A stretch of 64,000 bases of DNA from Arenicola marina (lineage: Eukaryota > Annelida > Polychaeta > Arenicolidae), in assembly GCA_964019135.1 (NCBI GenBank), contig OZ025260.1:29816254-29880253 (forward strand), given 5' to 3'. The position numbers and the translations under genes were made by a program. Below are positions 1 to 11,970 of the stretch, piece after piece; position 1 is the stretch's first letter; every line of letters starts with the position of its first letter. The notes under the pieces are model-generated. The model worked only from the letters and a program-made list of their open reading frames with translations, was not told the DNA's origin and ran no database searches.

Positions 1-299
1 TGTATGAATAGTCTGTTGCTTTAAGAATTTATAGCATAGACTACTGCCTTTAAGGTTGGGGGCACATTTTTGGTGTTATTTATTAGGTATCTCATTGTAC
101 CAGTGTGCACTATTATCATTTAATGAGTCTATGCCAGAGTAAAGATCCGGTGTACATATAGATTTGTTTACTTTTATGTTCTCTTTGTACCTGCCTTCAG
201 AAGAAGATGTAAATAAATGCCGCCAATGGTGGGAGACTGAGATTATCTTTGTCAATAGTTGTTTATTATGTTATTTCTTTTCCATTTGGAGGAATCATT

Positions 300-780
300 G
301 CAGCTGATACACTGAAGCTTGGATCCTGTTTCGTTGATGAAGGGCTACCTCCATGACCAGAACGTTTCCATTTGCCTTTGCATCACATCACCGTCCTTTG
401 TAAAGTGCAAGTGCAAGATATCGACAGATCTCGACAAGATAGTCTTATGGCAATATATTGTTTTTGGTCAGCAAGGGTAGTACAATTCCCATGGAGGCAG
501 GCCACAGTGTTCAGGTCAGCTTATTTATTTAACGGCGATGTATATACATGCACTTCCATTAAATGGAAATTATTTACCTTTTATCATTACATATTTTTTT
601 TCAAAACCGTCTTATGGACAATCATTTTATACGGGAAAAGGATGTCACGAATTATTGTTCCCGGCATGTACGTTGGTAATTTACGTTATTTTGAGTTCGT
701 TATTAGCTTTTTCTCATTATACTTCCTTCACAAGCCTTATTTCATGGGACACATACAACCCTTTTTCTCGATAAGAAAGC
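300..780 (+). repeat. Repeat block a, copy 1
   Basis: This matches 17415-17880 in the same direction: CAGCTGATACACTGAA, GCACAAGATATCGACAGATC in variant form, GACAAGATAGTCTTATGGCA, TTTAACGGCGATGTATATAC and CTTCCATTAAATGGAAATTA. Short open frames across it share no recognisable domain, so it is treated as noncoding repeat DNA. Confidence 0.8.
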
Positions 781-1009
781 CTAAATCCATTATCATGGAG
801 TATCTTACGACAACGTGACAGCCGACAGAGGGATTGAAATGTTCGTGCTGCTGATAATCATAGAAGCACAAATGGAAGTAGATTAGATCCCCCGAAACCA
901 TGCTCCACTTTACGACGTGCGCGCTACCTGGTGAGCGACCTCTACCATTGGACTTCCGGCTTGGGATCTCCAGTGTTATTAGCATGGAACGATCTCTAGG
1001 GTGCTGTAC

Positions 1010-1325
1010 GGGGATGTGTCTAGAATTACTTCTAGCTAGATAGAGGCAGTTCAGTGGCGCTCTCTGATGAAATGTCTCTGGGACTATACCTCCTTACCGC
1101 GGGTCGTTCGTCGGCTGCAAATGGGAGAAATCACTGTCTGGGGACCGAATCAGCGCCCGGATGTGGTTTTCCATGGCCACGTGATTGCCTCTGATTCCCG
1201 CCGTGGCCACTCAACGTCACTTTTTTGCGAAGGTTATTTTCTCCGAAGTACGGATCTACAGCCATCAAGGGGTTGGCTTCGTGTTCTGATGACCCGGTCA
1301 GTGGCCAGGATACCCATCAAGTTCG
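1010..1325 (+). repeat. Repeat block b, copy 1
   Basis: This matches 21880-22180: CAAATGGGAGAAATCACTGT, ACGTGATTGCCTCTGATTCC, GAAGTACGGATCTACAGCC and GATGACCCGGTCAGTGG. Open frames here and in the sister copy do not agree in frame, which argues against coding. Confidence 0.8.
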
Positions 1326-1639
1326 GGGTATGGCGCCAGGACAAATGTGACAGGCGGTGACCATGCGTGAGGCGTCCTTAACACTGTCATCCTGTCGGCG
1401 TGGGTACAGTGCACACGACGCGAACAACTAATGAGGAAAGGGACAGAACAGAAGGCCCGACAAGCACAGGGCCTCGAGGGCCACAACACGTCGACACAAG
1501 GGCAGGGGCAGCGCATCTCTATGCAAGTATTGTGGGATGGTGTAGCCAACATTAATCTGAAGCATGCGGTCGTGGTAAACCTGATGAATGGATACTTTTT
1601 TCTTATGTTGGTTTGTTTGGTTTGTTAAGGTGAAATTCA

Positions 1640-2000
1640 GCGATTTTCGTCTTATGTCGGTCTGTTCGGTTTGTCTGTCTGCGTGTCTGTCTGTCTGTAA
1701 CGCAATGCATTATCTTTTGAATGTCTTAAGATATCGACTTTCAAAATCACGCCAAGATGATGAATGGCCATCGTCAGACTGAGTTAGATGATGTAGGTCA
1801 AAGGTCACAGGAGAGGATTTTGGCGGGGAAATGGTCTCCTCAATTTCTCCATGAAGGGGACAAGTCAGACAAACGGCACCTTTGGTGAAACATGACGTTA
1901 GTATTTAGACGCAAAGTACTTTTGATCAAGGTCACGCATCCAAGGTGAAGGTCACAGCAAGGTCAAGGTCACGAAACATGTTTTTCCGTGTAACTCTGTT
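1640..2000 (+). repeat. TGTCTG-led interspersed repeat, tentative
   Basis: TGTCTGTCTGCGTGTCTGTC then TGTCTGTAACGC leads into a stretch with several AAGGTCA words (AGGTCAAAGGTCACAGG, AAGGTGAAGGTCACAGCAAG). Repeats of this wording are, from memory, common in marine invertebrate genomes. No second copy is seen here. Confidence 0.35.
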
Positions 2001-2984
2001 AATATTTTGTCTACAGATTCGCTGTTTGTTTGCGACTATGCTTCAGACAGAGGAGCAAACGCCTTATTGACTCAGATTTTACCTCACATTTACAGCTTTT
2101 GAGTTTATGGATGACTCATATGTGATGGAATATGGACCCATATTACCGGCATCATGTTTGCCAAAAGGCATCAAAATCAAACCAGTAGTTTGGACGCTAG
2201 CCAATAATCCCACTTTAACATGGCCAATCCCATTATAAAGCCTCGATACGCGAATGACTGACAGCGTGGTGACGTTTCGGCCAATTACCCGGTCTATATT
2301 GCATGTACATAGTCGCAGTCGGTTCAAGTTGTACTTATCACCTCGATTTTCGTCTTTGTGCTTGACAATCTCGTTATCTTATTGACTGGCTTGTCTCGCC
2401 GGCAGACAAATGTTAATGACAGAGGGTGGCCTCATTTGAGGTCCCTGCATGTTATCAAATCGTGTGTGGGTGGTGGGTGAAAAAGTGAGCATTCTTGTGT
2501 GGTATATGTTCAATATTACGACAATGCTTCAGTTGCGTTTTTTTTTCATTTGACATGATAAACATGTTCAAAAGACTTAACGATGTTGACTATGAACATT
2601 TTTTATTTTAGAAAATCTTAAATGGGTATCTTTAACAATTATGTCTGTCATTAAATGCATCAATATGTTCGTCCGTTTTCCCCCGTTTCATTGTCATGTC
2701 TATCTAATTGCACTAACGTGATGCTAAGCTTGTCCTGCCTTGTTTTCTGTCCCTCGTTTCATTAACGGCTTAACCTCCGGGGACTGTCTCGGCTTCCGGA
2801 GAGTGATTTCTCTCACTGGCAGCAGTCGGACGACCAGTGGTCAGGAGTTGTATTCATAATGCAATACCGTAAAATTGAGACTTCTGTACATTTTAGCGAA
2901 GAAACACAATGTTAGATCGACATCACAGGATGTGCTGGTCAAATTGCTGGTGAAATTAAACAAAGTGTAGCACATGGATTAGGA

Positions 2985-3262
2985 GGCTGTTATGACGTCG
3001 TCCTGTTTGGGTTTCTGTTAGACCCGCCGTGTGACAGGGGAAGGAGATAAAAAGAACGTAAACCCGGTTTTTGAAGGAGAGTCTTATTACCAAAGCTAAT
3101 CCATCAGGATTTTCTTCCAGTTACGACGTGCCGGCCCCCTGGTGTGCGACCTCTGGTGCTGGACTTATTTATGGTCTCATGGGGCGGATGACGTCACTGA
3201 GTCTTCCACTAGGACTCCCGTTGAGGCTCTTTGTTTTAGTCGTATCTTCCTAGTTGGCATGC
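2985..3262 (+). repeat. Repeat block d, copy 1
   Basis: This shares with 15150-15410 the landmarks GTCGTCxxxTTTGTTTGGGTTT, TTATGGTCTCAT and TTGGxxxGCAxxCACTGAA. It also shares with 21165-21325 the text ATTACCAAAGC. About 900-985 has a related ACGACGTGCGCG...GTGAGCGACCTCT segment. Confidence 0.65.
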
Positions 3263-3274
3263 ACTGAACCCAAT

Positions 3275-3420
3275 ACGGCGCTTTTTTTAAACAATTTATT
3301 GGCTCAAATAAAAATACATACATTCGAAGAATGCAAACAAACATCTAACATACAAAGTTCACATTACACGAGTATAATAGGTAGAGTACAATAATTATAA
3401 TTAATTAATTCGGCGCTTTT
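3275..3420 (-). repeat. Possible retroelement 3' tail
   Basis: An A/T-rich stretch (CAATTTATTGGCTCAAATAA on the + strand, then TACATACATTCGAAGAATGC) interrupts block d/c sequence. It resembles the 15636 tail in style. No target duplication was defined. Confidence 0.3.
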
Positions 3421-4245
3421 AATGGCCATCAGATGGTCATGGAGCTGTCTCCAGCCACGCGTTCCGTAACATGACCGACATGTTATATCCGGTCATTTTG
3501 CGTCGCTAGAATTTGCTCCTTAAAATAAAGGTACAAATAAAATGTCTTTCAAATTACAAGATACCCACTTGTGTTTTTAATTTGACGCTGGCTCACTACA
3601 TCAGTCGGCTGTTATCCAAATGAGGTCATAGACTATGCTTCTGGAACTATTGCATCAACGGTTGCTTGCTGGTTTTTGGCTTTATTAGAAAATGGTTCAG
3701 TCAGTCAGAAGATATTCTAAAAGACAAATGACCGTCTGGATGCCGACATCTACGCTCGCTACATTTAAAACACAGACAGAAAGAATCGTTCTCTATTTCC
3801 CATTTATGACTTAATATGACCTCATAAATTGGTTTCGGTCCCTTAGTAGCGCATCCAGGCGGCTTCGCAATCCTTCAAGGATATCCACAGACCTATCAAG
3901 TTATAGGATTTGTAAACTGGCTGAGTCTGATTGGCAGGCGATTATAAAAGGAGATTATAATAATCGCCTACTTGAGATGAGATATTGCTCCGTATTATGG
4001 CGTGGCAATAACGTCAGCTATTATCACTGGCTATATATATTAGTGGTTATATGTATCAGTGGTTATATATATATCGCAGTTATATATCGCAGTCCAGCGA
4101 CCAGGACACATAAAGCCATAACCTAATAGTTCATACGCCAAGAAACTGTTTGCGCTATTGTTTGAATAAACTGTAGCCAAGCGATCTAGTACTGCCTTGT
4201 GTGGTGAAACATACCGCCATTATGGCGAACGTTTGTTCGATGTGA
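3405..4245 (+). repeat. Repeat block c, copy 1
   Basis: This matches 19625-20530: GTACAAATAAAATGTC, GATATCCACAGA, TGATTGGCAGGCGATTATAA and TTGCTCCGTATTAT. It ends in TATATAT-rich CAGTGGTTATATAT units. A shorter third match lies at about 11455-11560 (CCCATTTATGACTTAATATG). Confidence 0.8.
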
Positions 4246-6104
4246 ATCTTGCGATGTGTATAGTGATTGTCTCAAATGATGATGGTAAATGGGGCAGCGA
4301 AAAGAATAATGCCGGGACCCTCACGGCAAGTCGTGTTCGTTGTGTTGTTGTGTATGAGTTTCATGAAAGTGTGTATTAAATGATGCAAGTACAGTATGTA
4401 AGACTGTGTTTAGTGTTGTGACTGTGTGATGCGTAATTTTTAAGTACTAGCGCATGCAGTGTATGAGTAGACACGCTTTATGTTAAAGTGTATGGTGGAA
4501 ACAGCTACTATTGCGGACTAAATGAAACCTTAGTGCGTCCGAAAAACTTATCGTGCATATGAAGACGATACTACTTTTTGAGGCACTTTGATCCCGGTAA
4601 GAACAGACCCAACGGCATATTATGGTACGTCATTAAATAAGGAACTGAATAATATATACCGCGTAAGAGTAAATTTATGGTTTTCCACAAGCATGGAAAG
4701 AAACGTCAACCGCAAAATCTTGTAATTATTGACGTTCAAGTTGAATGCTTAGATGAATTTAACATGTTGGGTTTGCAAATTATTAATAATATGAACAGCA
4801 CAGTCATATATATCTTAACGATATATAATCAATTCATTCAAGTCTAAGCAAATTCAATAATCATACTGAACCCGATTGTAAGTAAGTATACTTAATGTAA
4901 AACTAAAGTTAGATGATATTTCCCGTTTGCAAAAACTAAAACTTTATCAGATATTATAGAATAATAATCTTGCCATGTATTTTTTGCAGATTTCCACAGT
5001 CATACAAGATACACACACAGAACACCAGACATGAGCACCTAGTTTATACCAGTAGAGTACGCGACTAATATGCCAAAAATTTAACATTGTATTATTAAAA
5101 TTGTAGACGCATATCCAGCAACCATCAAAATAAATACAAAATACAATTGTTATTCATGCCACTTTTTAATTTCACTGGACAGGTGTCATCGGGCTGCTCA
5201 ATTTATGACAACGGCTACTTATTGTTGCAAACGTTTCGTTTCGTTTCCAGTACTTTACCGTGATATAATATTTATTTTACCACAAATAGTTGTTAATTGT
5301 TAATAAGTATCAGCTTGGAATATTGCGCCTGCTCGTACTGTTTGGTCCAATATATATCCAGAAAAATAAACAAATAATACTATCAGCTAAAGTGGTTTTT
5401 AGGCGTCGCCCGCTGTTATAAATTCCCATTTTTGCTTCCAGACGATGGGTCAACATGACCCAAGTCACGTACAATGTCCATGGTAACGAGGGGGAAACCA
5501 TAAGTCATATAGACGTGGCTGTTCCCAGCACACGACGTCATCATTTATTAAACAATCTGACATTAGGCGAGTCATGAAACCCAGCCCCGATGGGTGACAT
5601 GGTGGCATGGTGTGATGGGGGGGACACGGTTGTTTAGGGTTCTTGATGCTTTCCATTAATGTAAATATATTCTTATTTGTGTCTTTTCCACTTTCTTTGT
5701 GCTTCTTTCTATATTCAACAGACGCTAAGTTCGTGTTTTTACCTCCTATATATGGATCCGGCGTTGGCGCATCTCTCGTCAGCTCTAATACATTAGAAAT
5801 AAGTCCGACAGGACCTGCAATATATGAATGTCATTGTTGATCTGTGCCAGCCATTGTATTATATCAAACAATTCGCGCATAATTGCATCGCATAAAATAG
5901 CCGGGGATAGCACCTATCAAAAAGGCAACTCAATGCCATGTGTCCCGGGTTCCGACATCTATATCCACAAGCAAACAAGGTCTAAATAATACATATTGTT
6001 CAGCACCCGCTAGTCACAATCACGGAGTCGTTTCATTATCCATAATGCGCAGAAACAAACGCCACGCCACAAATCAATTGTTCACTTACCATTTTCACGC
6101 TATA
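4246..6104. other. No gene recognised
   Basis: This is A/T-rich single-copy-looking DNA. Short open frames (for example 4197-4379 and 5643-5840) have no domain, no splice-linked partner and no match elsewhere in the window. Nothing else is supported. Confidence 0.5.
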
Positions 6105-6107
6105 TAG

Positions 6108-6126
6108 GTAGGTAGGTAGGTAGTTT
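6108..6126 (+). repeat. (AGGT)n microsatellite at the LINE 3' terminus
   Basis: TAGGTAGGTAGGTAGGTAG marks the 3' end of the LINE at 6105-9370. On the element strand it is (CTAC)n after AATAAA, as in LINEs that end in a short simple repeat in place of poly(A). Confidence 0.7.
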
Positions 6127-6896
6127 ATTTGTCAAAAAGGCCATCAGGCCCATGGGACATAACAAGGAACATAAAGACATTTGACACAAACTAATACATT
6201 TTCCGTGTTCTTAAATTTACGGCTGCGCACGGACACGTTTTTCTAAAGTGTGCACAAACATCGCTCATTTTCTTAGGGTTACCATATCTCCACTTGACAT
6301 CAACATAATAAAGTTCTCGTATGTTGGGGGTTTCCAAAAAGCGTTATCTATATATAAAAGTCTGATATCCATAAACTTCGGGCAACACAATAACACGTGG
6401 CATTCATCTTCTATAACAACGACATGTCTTACCGCACAGTATTTACAAATTCTGTTTTCAAGTAACGTTCCATCACCACGACCTAATTCGATAGAGAGGC
6501 TATGAGCTGAACATCTAAAACACGAAAGAGATTTTCTAAGTTTAGCAACATTTACTCTGAGTAAATATACTTCAAAGGAGAATTGGTCCTTAAATGTACA
6601 AAATACACTAAGGCGACTTTGATCCCTAACCTTCATATACCACTCTTCAATAAAACGGGTTTCTAATCTCTGGTTTAGCTCAGCAATAAATAGACTTTCG
6701 TCATATACTGATTGGTTTATCCATACATCATTAAAATCATATTTAGACAACAGAGCCTTCACTGAGCTAGCCCAGGATGATCTACTTTGATTTTCAAATT
6801 CTTTAAGCATGTTATAACAGCCTTTGACATACCTATTATTTGGCATCCGTAATATCTTTAACCAGTACTTAATACACTTAACATTGTAAATTTTTG

Positions 6897-9278
6897 CTAA
6901 GGGTAACCTGCCACATTCCCTAATGCTGCGGCGTCCGATGTTGACCTGGGCAGTCCCAATAATCTCTTACAAAACCTAACTTGGACTTTCTCGATTTCCT
7001 TATACTCTTGATAACCCCAGATTTTGGTTCCATACGTGAGAATTGGCACGATAATTCTATCAAACAAAGTAAATGCTGCTTCTATAGGTAGACCGTTAAG
7101 TTTCTTATCAAGCTTGTAGATAGAGGCCAATGCTCTGTTGGCTTGACCAGTCAGTGTAGAAACAGCCTTCGACCATCTAAGTGTGGTAGTTAATACCAGG
7201 CCTAAATATTTATACGACGATACAACTTTTAGCCGTTCACCATCGAAAAACCATCGTTCATTTGCTTTAACTATTCCTCCTCTCCGCAATACCATTACTT
7301 GCGTTTTGTTCATATTCACTTTTAAACTCCACTTCTTACAATATTCCTCTAAGATGTTTATCGTTTGCTGCAGACGTCCTACAGTATCCGCGCAGTTTGC
7401 TAAGTCGTCGGCAAACATGAGTGATATTATGTTTGGGGCATCATTGCTTACGTAGATACCTGGGCAGTTAGAATTTGATACCATGGATAAATACTCTTCT
7501 ATATATAAAGCAAACAGCAAGGGACTTAACATACAACCCTGTCGTGTTCCGATTTTACACTGAAAATAGTCTGTCAAACTAGAATGAGTCTTAATACACG
7601 ATTTCAAGTTAGCGTACATATCGCGAATAACCGTCATTATATTACCATGAATACCTTTACCTAGTAGACTAAACAATAACAGACTATGAGGCATGCTGTC
7701 GAACGCCTTTGAAAAATCAATAAATAGGATATAACATCTGCCTTTCTCTTTCGTTACATACTTTTGAATTATGGACTGCAAGACAAATATTTGATCACAA
7801 GTCGAATATCCTTTTCGATATCCCGCCTGCTCTTCTGACCGTAGCTCGTTTTGGTCGACCCATATATTTAATCTCTCGTTGATTAATTTAGTGAATAACT
7901 TACTGGGGGCAGACAGTAAGGATATACCTCTATAATTTCCCATATCAGACCGTGATCCTTTCTTATGTACCGTCAATATGGGGGCTTTACACCAGTCTTT
8001 CGGAAATTTCCCCGTTTTTAGTATCAGATTAAACAGTCGAACAAGATATGGTAACAACAGTTCGGCAACCCCTTTCAGCAATTCATTCGGTATTCCATCG
8101 TAACCTGCAGCATTGCCGTTGGATAAATGTCGTATACAACCTAGTATTTCCTCAGCATCAAAAGCTCTATTCAGATGATCTCTTTCCAAACTTCCTTCCT
8201 GTTCAACATCACACTTAGTACATACATCATCATGATCAGCTAGGCTGGATAAAACCTCTTCCAAAAAAATGAAATCTGTTTTCGCAGTCGGCACATTTAA
8301 TAACTTCGCGAAGTATTCTTTCCACTCCTCAGGTTTTATAGTAGAACTACTCCTACTGTTACTGTTCAATCGCTGGATACAACGCCAAAAGGTAGTACAA
8401 TCGGTAGAGCTATCTATCAACGACTGCTGTAAGACTCGTGCATGTAGTAGCTTTTTACCTTTACAAAGGTTTTTAAATATTCTTCGAGCTCCCTTATATT
8501 CCCTAAGATGATCTTGCGAATTTGAACCGCGAAAGAGGTCCAGCATATCTAGCTTGTGTTGCTTTGCTCGACTGCAATCTGCATGCCACCATTCAGGCTG
8601 ACACTGTTGTACGCTTACTCTCATTGTAGGCCTGGCTGGTCTACGCATCGCACTCCCACTGAACTGCAGAGTATCGACTATCAGTTTGACAAGCTCGTCT
8701 GTGTTAATTGTATTGCAATGTTTATTAACTATGCGTTCAAACTCACTGTCCATAGACTCTGAAACATGCAAACTAAATTCTTCAGAGAGATCGGCATTCC
8801 ATTTAAATATATCGTGAGACTTCAGACTTGTTGTCATGCACACTCCAGTTTCGCTGTCATCCATATCTACGATGTCACATCGAAATATGCAACTTATAGG
8901 GAGATGATTTGTTACCCAGTGTGTATCTGGTTTCAGCACTTCAAATTTGACTATCGAATTAAACATATCACTTGAGGCAATAATATAATCTACGATACTA
9001 CAACCACTTTCTGTCATGTTAGCAATTTCACCGTATACATCACCTTGGCATCGACCATTTAATATGTGAAGATCTAGCGCTATGGATAATTGAAGTAACG
9101 ACCGGCCGAAGTTATTTACTCCTTGGTCTTTTGATGCACGTCGGATGTCGAAGTCATCACTTCTATACCGCTCCATGTTAGAAATATGTTTCACAGTATC
9201 ATCAATGTAATCGTTTTCTAATCCTATTCTCGAGTTCAAGTCTCCCATGACGACAACCTTATCATTCGGATACCTCAC
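6897..9278 (-). CDS. LINE endonuclease/reverse transcriptase open frame (about 793 aa)
   Basis: This is an uninterrupted stretch of about 2.4 kb for target-primed reverse transcription. Endonuclease residues are near its start, with GDLNSRIG at about residue 12. The reverse transcriptase spans about residues 410-690 with the catalytic Asp of FIDFSKAFD and FADD. The GTG at 9278 is not a real start, because in-frame sequence continues upstream. The long open frame points to a fairly young insertion. The endonuclease N-terminus was not found intact. Confidence 0.85.
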   Translation of the reverse strand: MRYPNDKVVVMGDLNSRIGLENDYIDDTVKHISNMERYRSDDFDIRRASKDQGVNNFGRSLLQLSIALDLHILNGRCQGDVYGEIANMTESGCSIVDYIIASSDMFNSIVKFEVLKPDTHWVTNHLPISCIFRCDIVDMDDSETGVCMTTSLKSHDIFKWNADLSEEFSLHVSESMDSEFERIVNKHCNTINTDELVKLIVDTLQFSGSAMRRPARPTMRVSVQQCQPEWWHADCSRAKQHKLDMLDLFRGSNSQDHLREYKGARRIFKNLCKGKKLLHARVLQQSLIDSSTDCTTFWRCIQRLNSNSRSSSTIKPEEWKEYFAKLLNVPTAKTDFIFLEEVLSSLADHDDVCTKCDVEQEGSLERDHLNRAFDAEEILGCIRHLSNGNAAGYDGIPNELLKGVAELLLPYLVRLFNLILKTGKFPKDWCKAPILTVHKKGSRSDMGNYRGISLLSAPSKLFTKLINERLNIWVDQNELRSEEQAGYRKGYSTCDQIFVLQSIIQKYVTKEKGRCYILFIDFSKAFDSMPHSLLLFSLLGKGIHGNIMTVIRDMYANLKSCIKTHSSLTDYFQCKIGTRQGCMLSPLLFALYIEEYLSMVSNSNCPGIYVSNDAPNIISLMFADDLANCADTVGRLQQTINILEEYCKKWSLKVNMNKTQVMVLRRGGIVKANERWFFDGERLKVVSSYKYLGLVLTTTLRWSKAVSTLTGQANRALASIYKLDKKLNGLPIEAAFTLFDRIIVPILTYGTKIWGYQEYKEIEKVQVRFCKRLLGLPRSTSDAAALGNVAGYP

Positions 9279-9370
9279 TTTGATATCTATAATTTGTTCG
9301 TACAGTATTTCTACCCCATTTTGCTCATGTACTATAATTTGCTCTATAATTTGTTCGTACAGTATTTCTA

Positions 9371-10282
9371 CCCCATTTTGCTATATACCTCTCTCTAGTG
9401 GTTGTTCCTTCCTTAGTTTTAGAGAGTGTTTACTGGGGACCTTCACTTCAAAGATCTTGAAAATATTATTTTCAATATTGACAATCATAGCTACGATGGA
9501 TTTGCTAATTATGCTAACGTTGTTACGCCCGAAAAGTATAATTATATATGTTCCATCGACATTTTCTATATTTGTTTTAACTAACGCTCTGTTCAGGTTT
9601 TGTATTTGTTTATGTGTATATGTATATACTTGCGCTTCCAACTGCCGCTTGTGTATCCCTGCAAGGGGTGGGGTTGCATAGCGATCTCATCAAAATAATT
9701 CTGATCGCCATATATATATTGTTTAAGGCATATACCTGTTTGCATTATTCGGAGAGCTTGCGGCGAGGCGTGTAAAGAATGACAAATTCATCTTGGCGTG
9801 TAAAGATCTTAATAGCTAAAACTAATAATCTAAGTAATGTTGAATATATCTATATACCAAAGAGGGCCTGATTGTTCAGTGATAATCCTGTGTCAGGGTG
9901 GGAGGTAAAATGGGAGAGTCCGCACGATCCGGTCCTGACGGAGTGAGCAGTGGCGTCCGGATCCAGTGCCTGCCTGCGTGGTCGGTCGGCCGAGCTGGTG
10001 ATATTCGGCCAATCGAAGCGTCCGCTCTGGCGTTGTCCACAGGGATTGGATAGTGCGCTTCCATGGGCAAATGAGGTGCACGGCGTGGTGAGGAGGGAGC
10101 CGCGGGTAAACCTAGGGTTAGGGGTCAGACGAGGGTTATCAGAGAGGAGATAGGGTTGGAGCGGAAGAGGGTGAGAAGCACCGCTTGCCTTGATAATGCC
10201 CTCTAACCACCATTCGCAATTAGTACATCATTAAATGATGTTATGATTTGTGTGGGTGGCCTAAGCTATAGCGACTATATAA
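9371..10282. other. No gene recognised; possible LINE 5' flank
   Basis: A minus-strand frame at 9641-9381 adjoins the LINE but shows no endonuclease motif, so it is not assigned to it. The 9890-10150 stretch is GC-richer, with overlapping short frames on both strands that share no family features. Confidence 0.45.
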
Positions 10283-10497
10283 GGGTCTGGAAGGGGTAAA
10301 CGGCAACACGCGACACATGCGAGTTTGAAAAAACGAAATTTGACACTGAGAATATAAAAAAAGCGCCCGACACAGATAGTGGCATTTTAGAAAAAAATAA
10401 TAAAAATCGACATTCGATACTGCAAATTTTGAAAGAACGACACTGGACAATGGACACTGGAACACTCCACTCCACTCCACTCCACTCCAGTTAAAGG
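10283..10497. mobile_element. Short TIR element, TGTCGATTTTTC family, copy 1
   Basis: It begins GGGTCTGGAAGGGGTAAACG and continues CAACACGCGACACATGCGAG. The inside is A-rich with CGACATTCGATACTG. It ends in a run of ACTCC repeats. It is the reverse complement of the right-hand part of the copy at 57546-57783. Confidence 0.65.
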
Positions 10498-11454
10498 GTA
10501 AAAGTAAAAGCTTTCGTCGTGTTTTTAACTTAGAGCTAAAAACTCATTCTCCTTTGAAATGAGAATGAGCGGTATTTGCTACTCGAGTTTTGTTTCAAGT
10601 AATGCAATAGTAACTATTGTTAAGGGCTTGTTAAGTTTAAATACTTTGCCTGTTGGAGAACAGTAAAGTCCATTAAGTCATTAGACCGGCGTTAATGTCA
10701 GTCGTATTAGAGATTTAAGTAATGACTCCAGAAACATCAAAGACATTGGGCACTACTTTGGTAAAAGATAACCGGTTTTTCTTCTCCCTCTCTTTACATT
10801 CACGAGAATATTCTGGATATTCCGCACACATATTGATTAAGCAATCCATTCTGTCGGGGAAGGAAAAAAACAGAATGTCACACCAGATCATCAGCCCAGG
10901 AACAAACACAATGACACAGAGATGGATCCACGGTAGGCACATGGTTAATGTTACCGCCTGATCAAACGTTCTGCGTCTACACAGGGCAACATCACGACAT
11001 CTGTCGTGTGGTAATAATGCCACTGCAATAACCTATTCATTATTACCCTCTGGGAAGCCGTTTTATAAGCTACAAAACCGAATGATGTAATAAATGATGT
11101 ATTAAACAGAGCCCACTAGCGGCCTTTGTTCCTTGATAACCTGGCTACCAGACAAAGAGAACTGACGCATCACGAACCAGTTGTTTGGTCCTGTCTAATA
11201 TATGTTATTTATTCCCTGGCTTTTTGTTTTCACTTGGCTTCCATGCGCTGTAGGTATGTGGGTTTGGTAGAGCTGGTTGGCATGTGGCCGAGAGGCATGG
11301 ACATCATCCACAGTGGCGCTAAACGTGACAAAAATAGGTTTAGCAATAGGATCGCTATAACCAGTAGCAATTGTGGCATGTTCTTTGAAATGTGATACTT
11401 GTATTTGAGTTGTCAGTGAACAGTCTCATTCGAGAGAATCAGCAAACTCGGCTG

Positions 11455-11565
11455 CCCTATAACACCGACAGAGATAGTCTTCCTTCTTTGCCCATTTATG
11501 ACTTAATATGACGTCATATGTTTATTATGATCTAATGGCAGCGCCACCAGGCGGCATCGTCGTAT
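11455..11565 (+). repeat. Repeat block c, partial third copy
   Basis: CCCATTTATGACTTAATATG, ACGTCATA and CCAGGCGGC appear in the same order as at 3795-3870 and 20010-20070. The flanks do not match, so only the core is supported. Confidence 0.6.
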
Positions 11566-11874
11566 GGGTCCCGTATGTTTTTGCTGGGTCAAATTGGCAC
11601 GTGACAATGTCACATTGTTCGTAACTCTTTGTGATGAGGCCTCATTGGTACGAGAATCATAGCAATAACCATTTCTATTATTACAGCGAATCGATGTGAA
11701 TATGAAGGTAAGTCAGGAAGGAACGGCGCACCACGGTGTCGTTGTCCATCAGTGAGCTATCACAGATCAGGGTATCCTTTCACATGATCTCGTAAATTCT
11801 CCTCGTAAAATCTATAATTGTTATTGTCGGTCGGAAGGGGAATGACAAATGTATACCCATTAATCACTGTAACA

Positions 11875-11970
11875 CTTACTTCCGTTGCTCGCAAAGTTAC
11901 GATCAGTAGTTAAATTAGCACGTAAAAGATACGGTCACGAGCTCGTAACTGCTGGTGAAACGATCCCCAT
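11875..11970 (+). repeat. Repeat block e, copy 1
   Basis: Matches 21710-21812: TGTAACACTTACTTCCGTTG, TTACGATC, CGTAAAAGATAC, ACGAGCTCGTAACT and GTGAAACGATCCC. Short palindrome-like CACGAGCTCGT lies at its centre. Confidence 0.7.

Larger units (their letters stand above)
6105..9370 (-). mobile_element. LINE (non-LTR retrotransposon) with endonuclease remnant, reverse transcriptase and C-terminal zinc motif
   Basis: The main frame runs 9278-6897 on the minus strand and opens further upstream through GVEILYEQIIDIKV. It holds an APE-type endonuclease end (VVVMGDLNSRIG, SIVDYIIASSD, TNHLPIS). Reverse transcriptase follows: YRGISLLSAPSK, LFIDFSKAFDS, GTRQGCMLSPLL and FADD. The C-terminal part continues in another frame at 6846-6265 with CKYC...HVLLCC, so at least one frameshift or stop separates them near 6850-6900. 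The 3' end reads GGGCCTGATGGCC...AATAAACTACC and closes on a short (CTAC)n run. A 37-bp piece is duplicated at 9295-9380, where the 5' end becomes unclear. The clade (CR1/L2-like or related) is not settled. Confidence 0.92.

Noticed and set aside
372-818. 148-codon open frame at the left end
   Set aside because: No domain is visible, the sister block at 17415 does not keep the frame, and composition is that of surrounding repeat DNA.
1067-1360. 97-codon frame in block b
   Set aside because: The sister copy at 21878 has a frame of different phase and different peptide, so coding is not conserved.
9381-9641. Minus frame next to the LINE as its missing endonuclease start
   Set aside because: It shows none of the usual endonuclease N-terminal motifs, so the LINE 5' limit is left near 9370.
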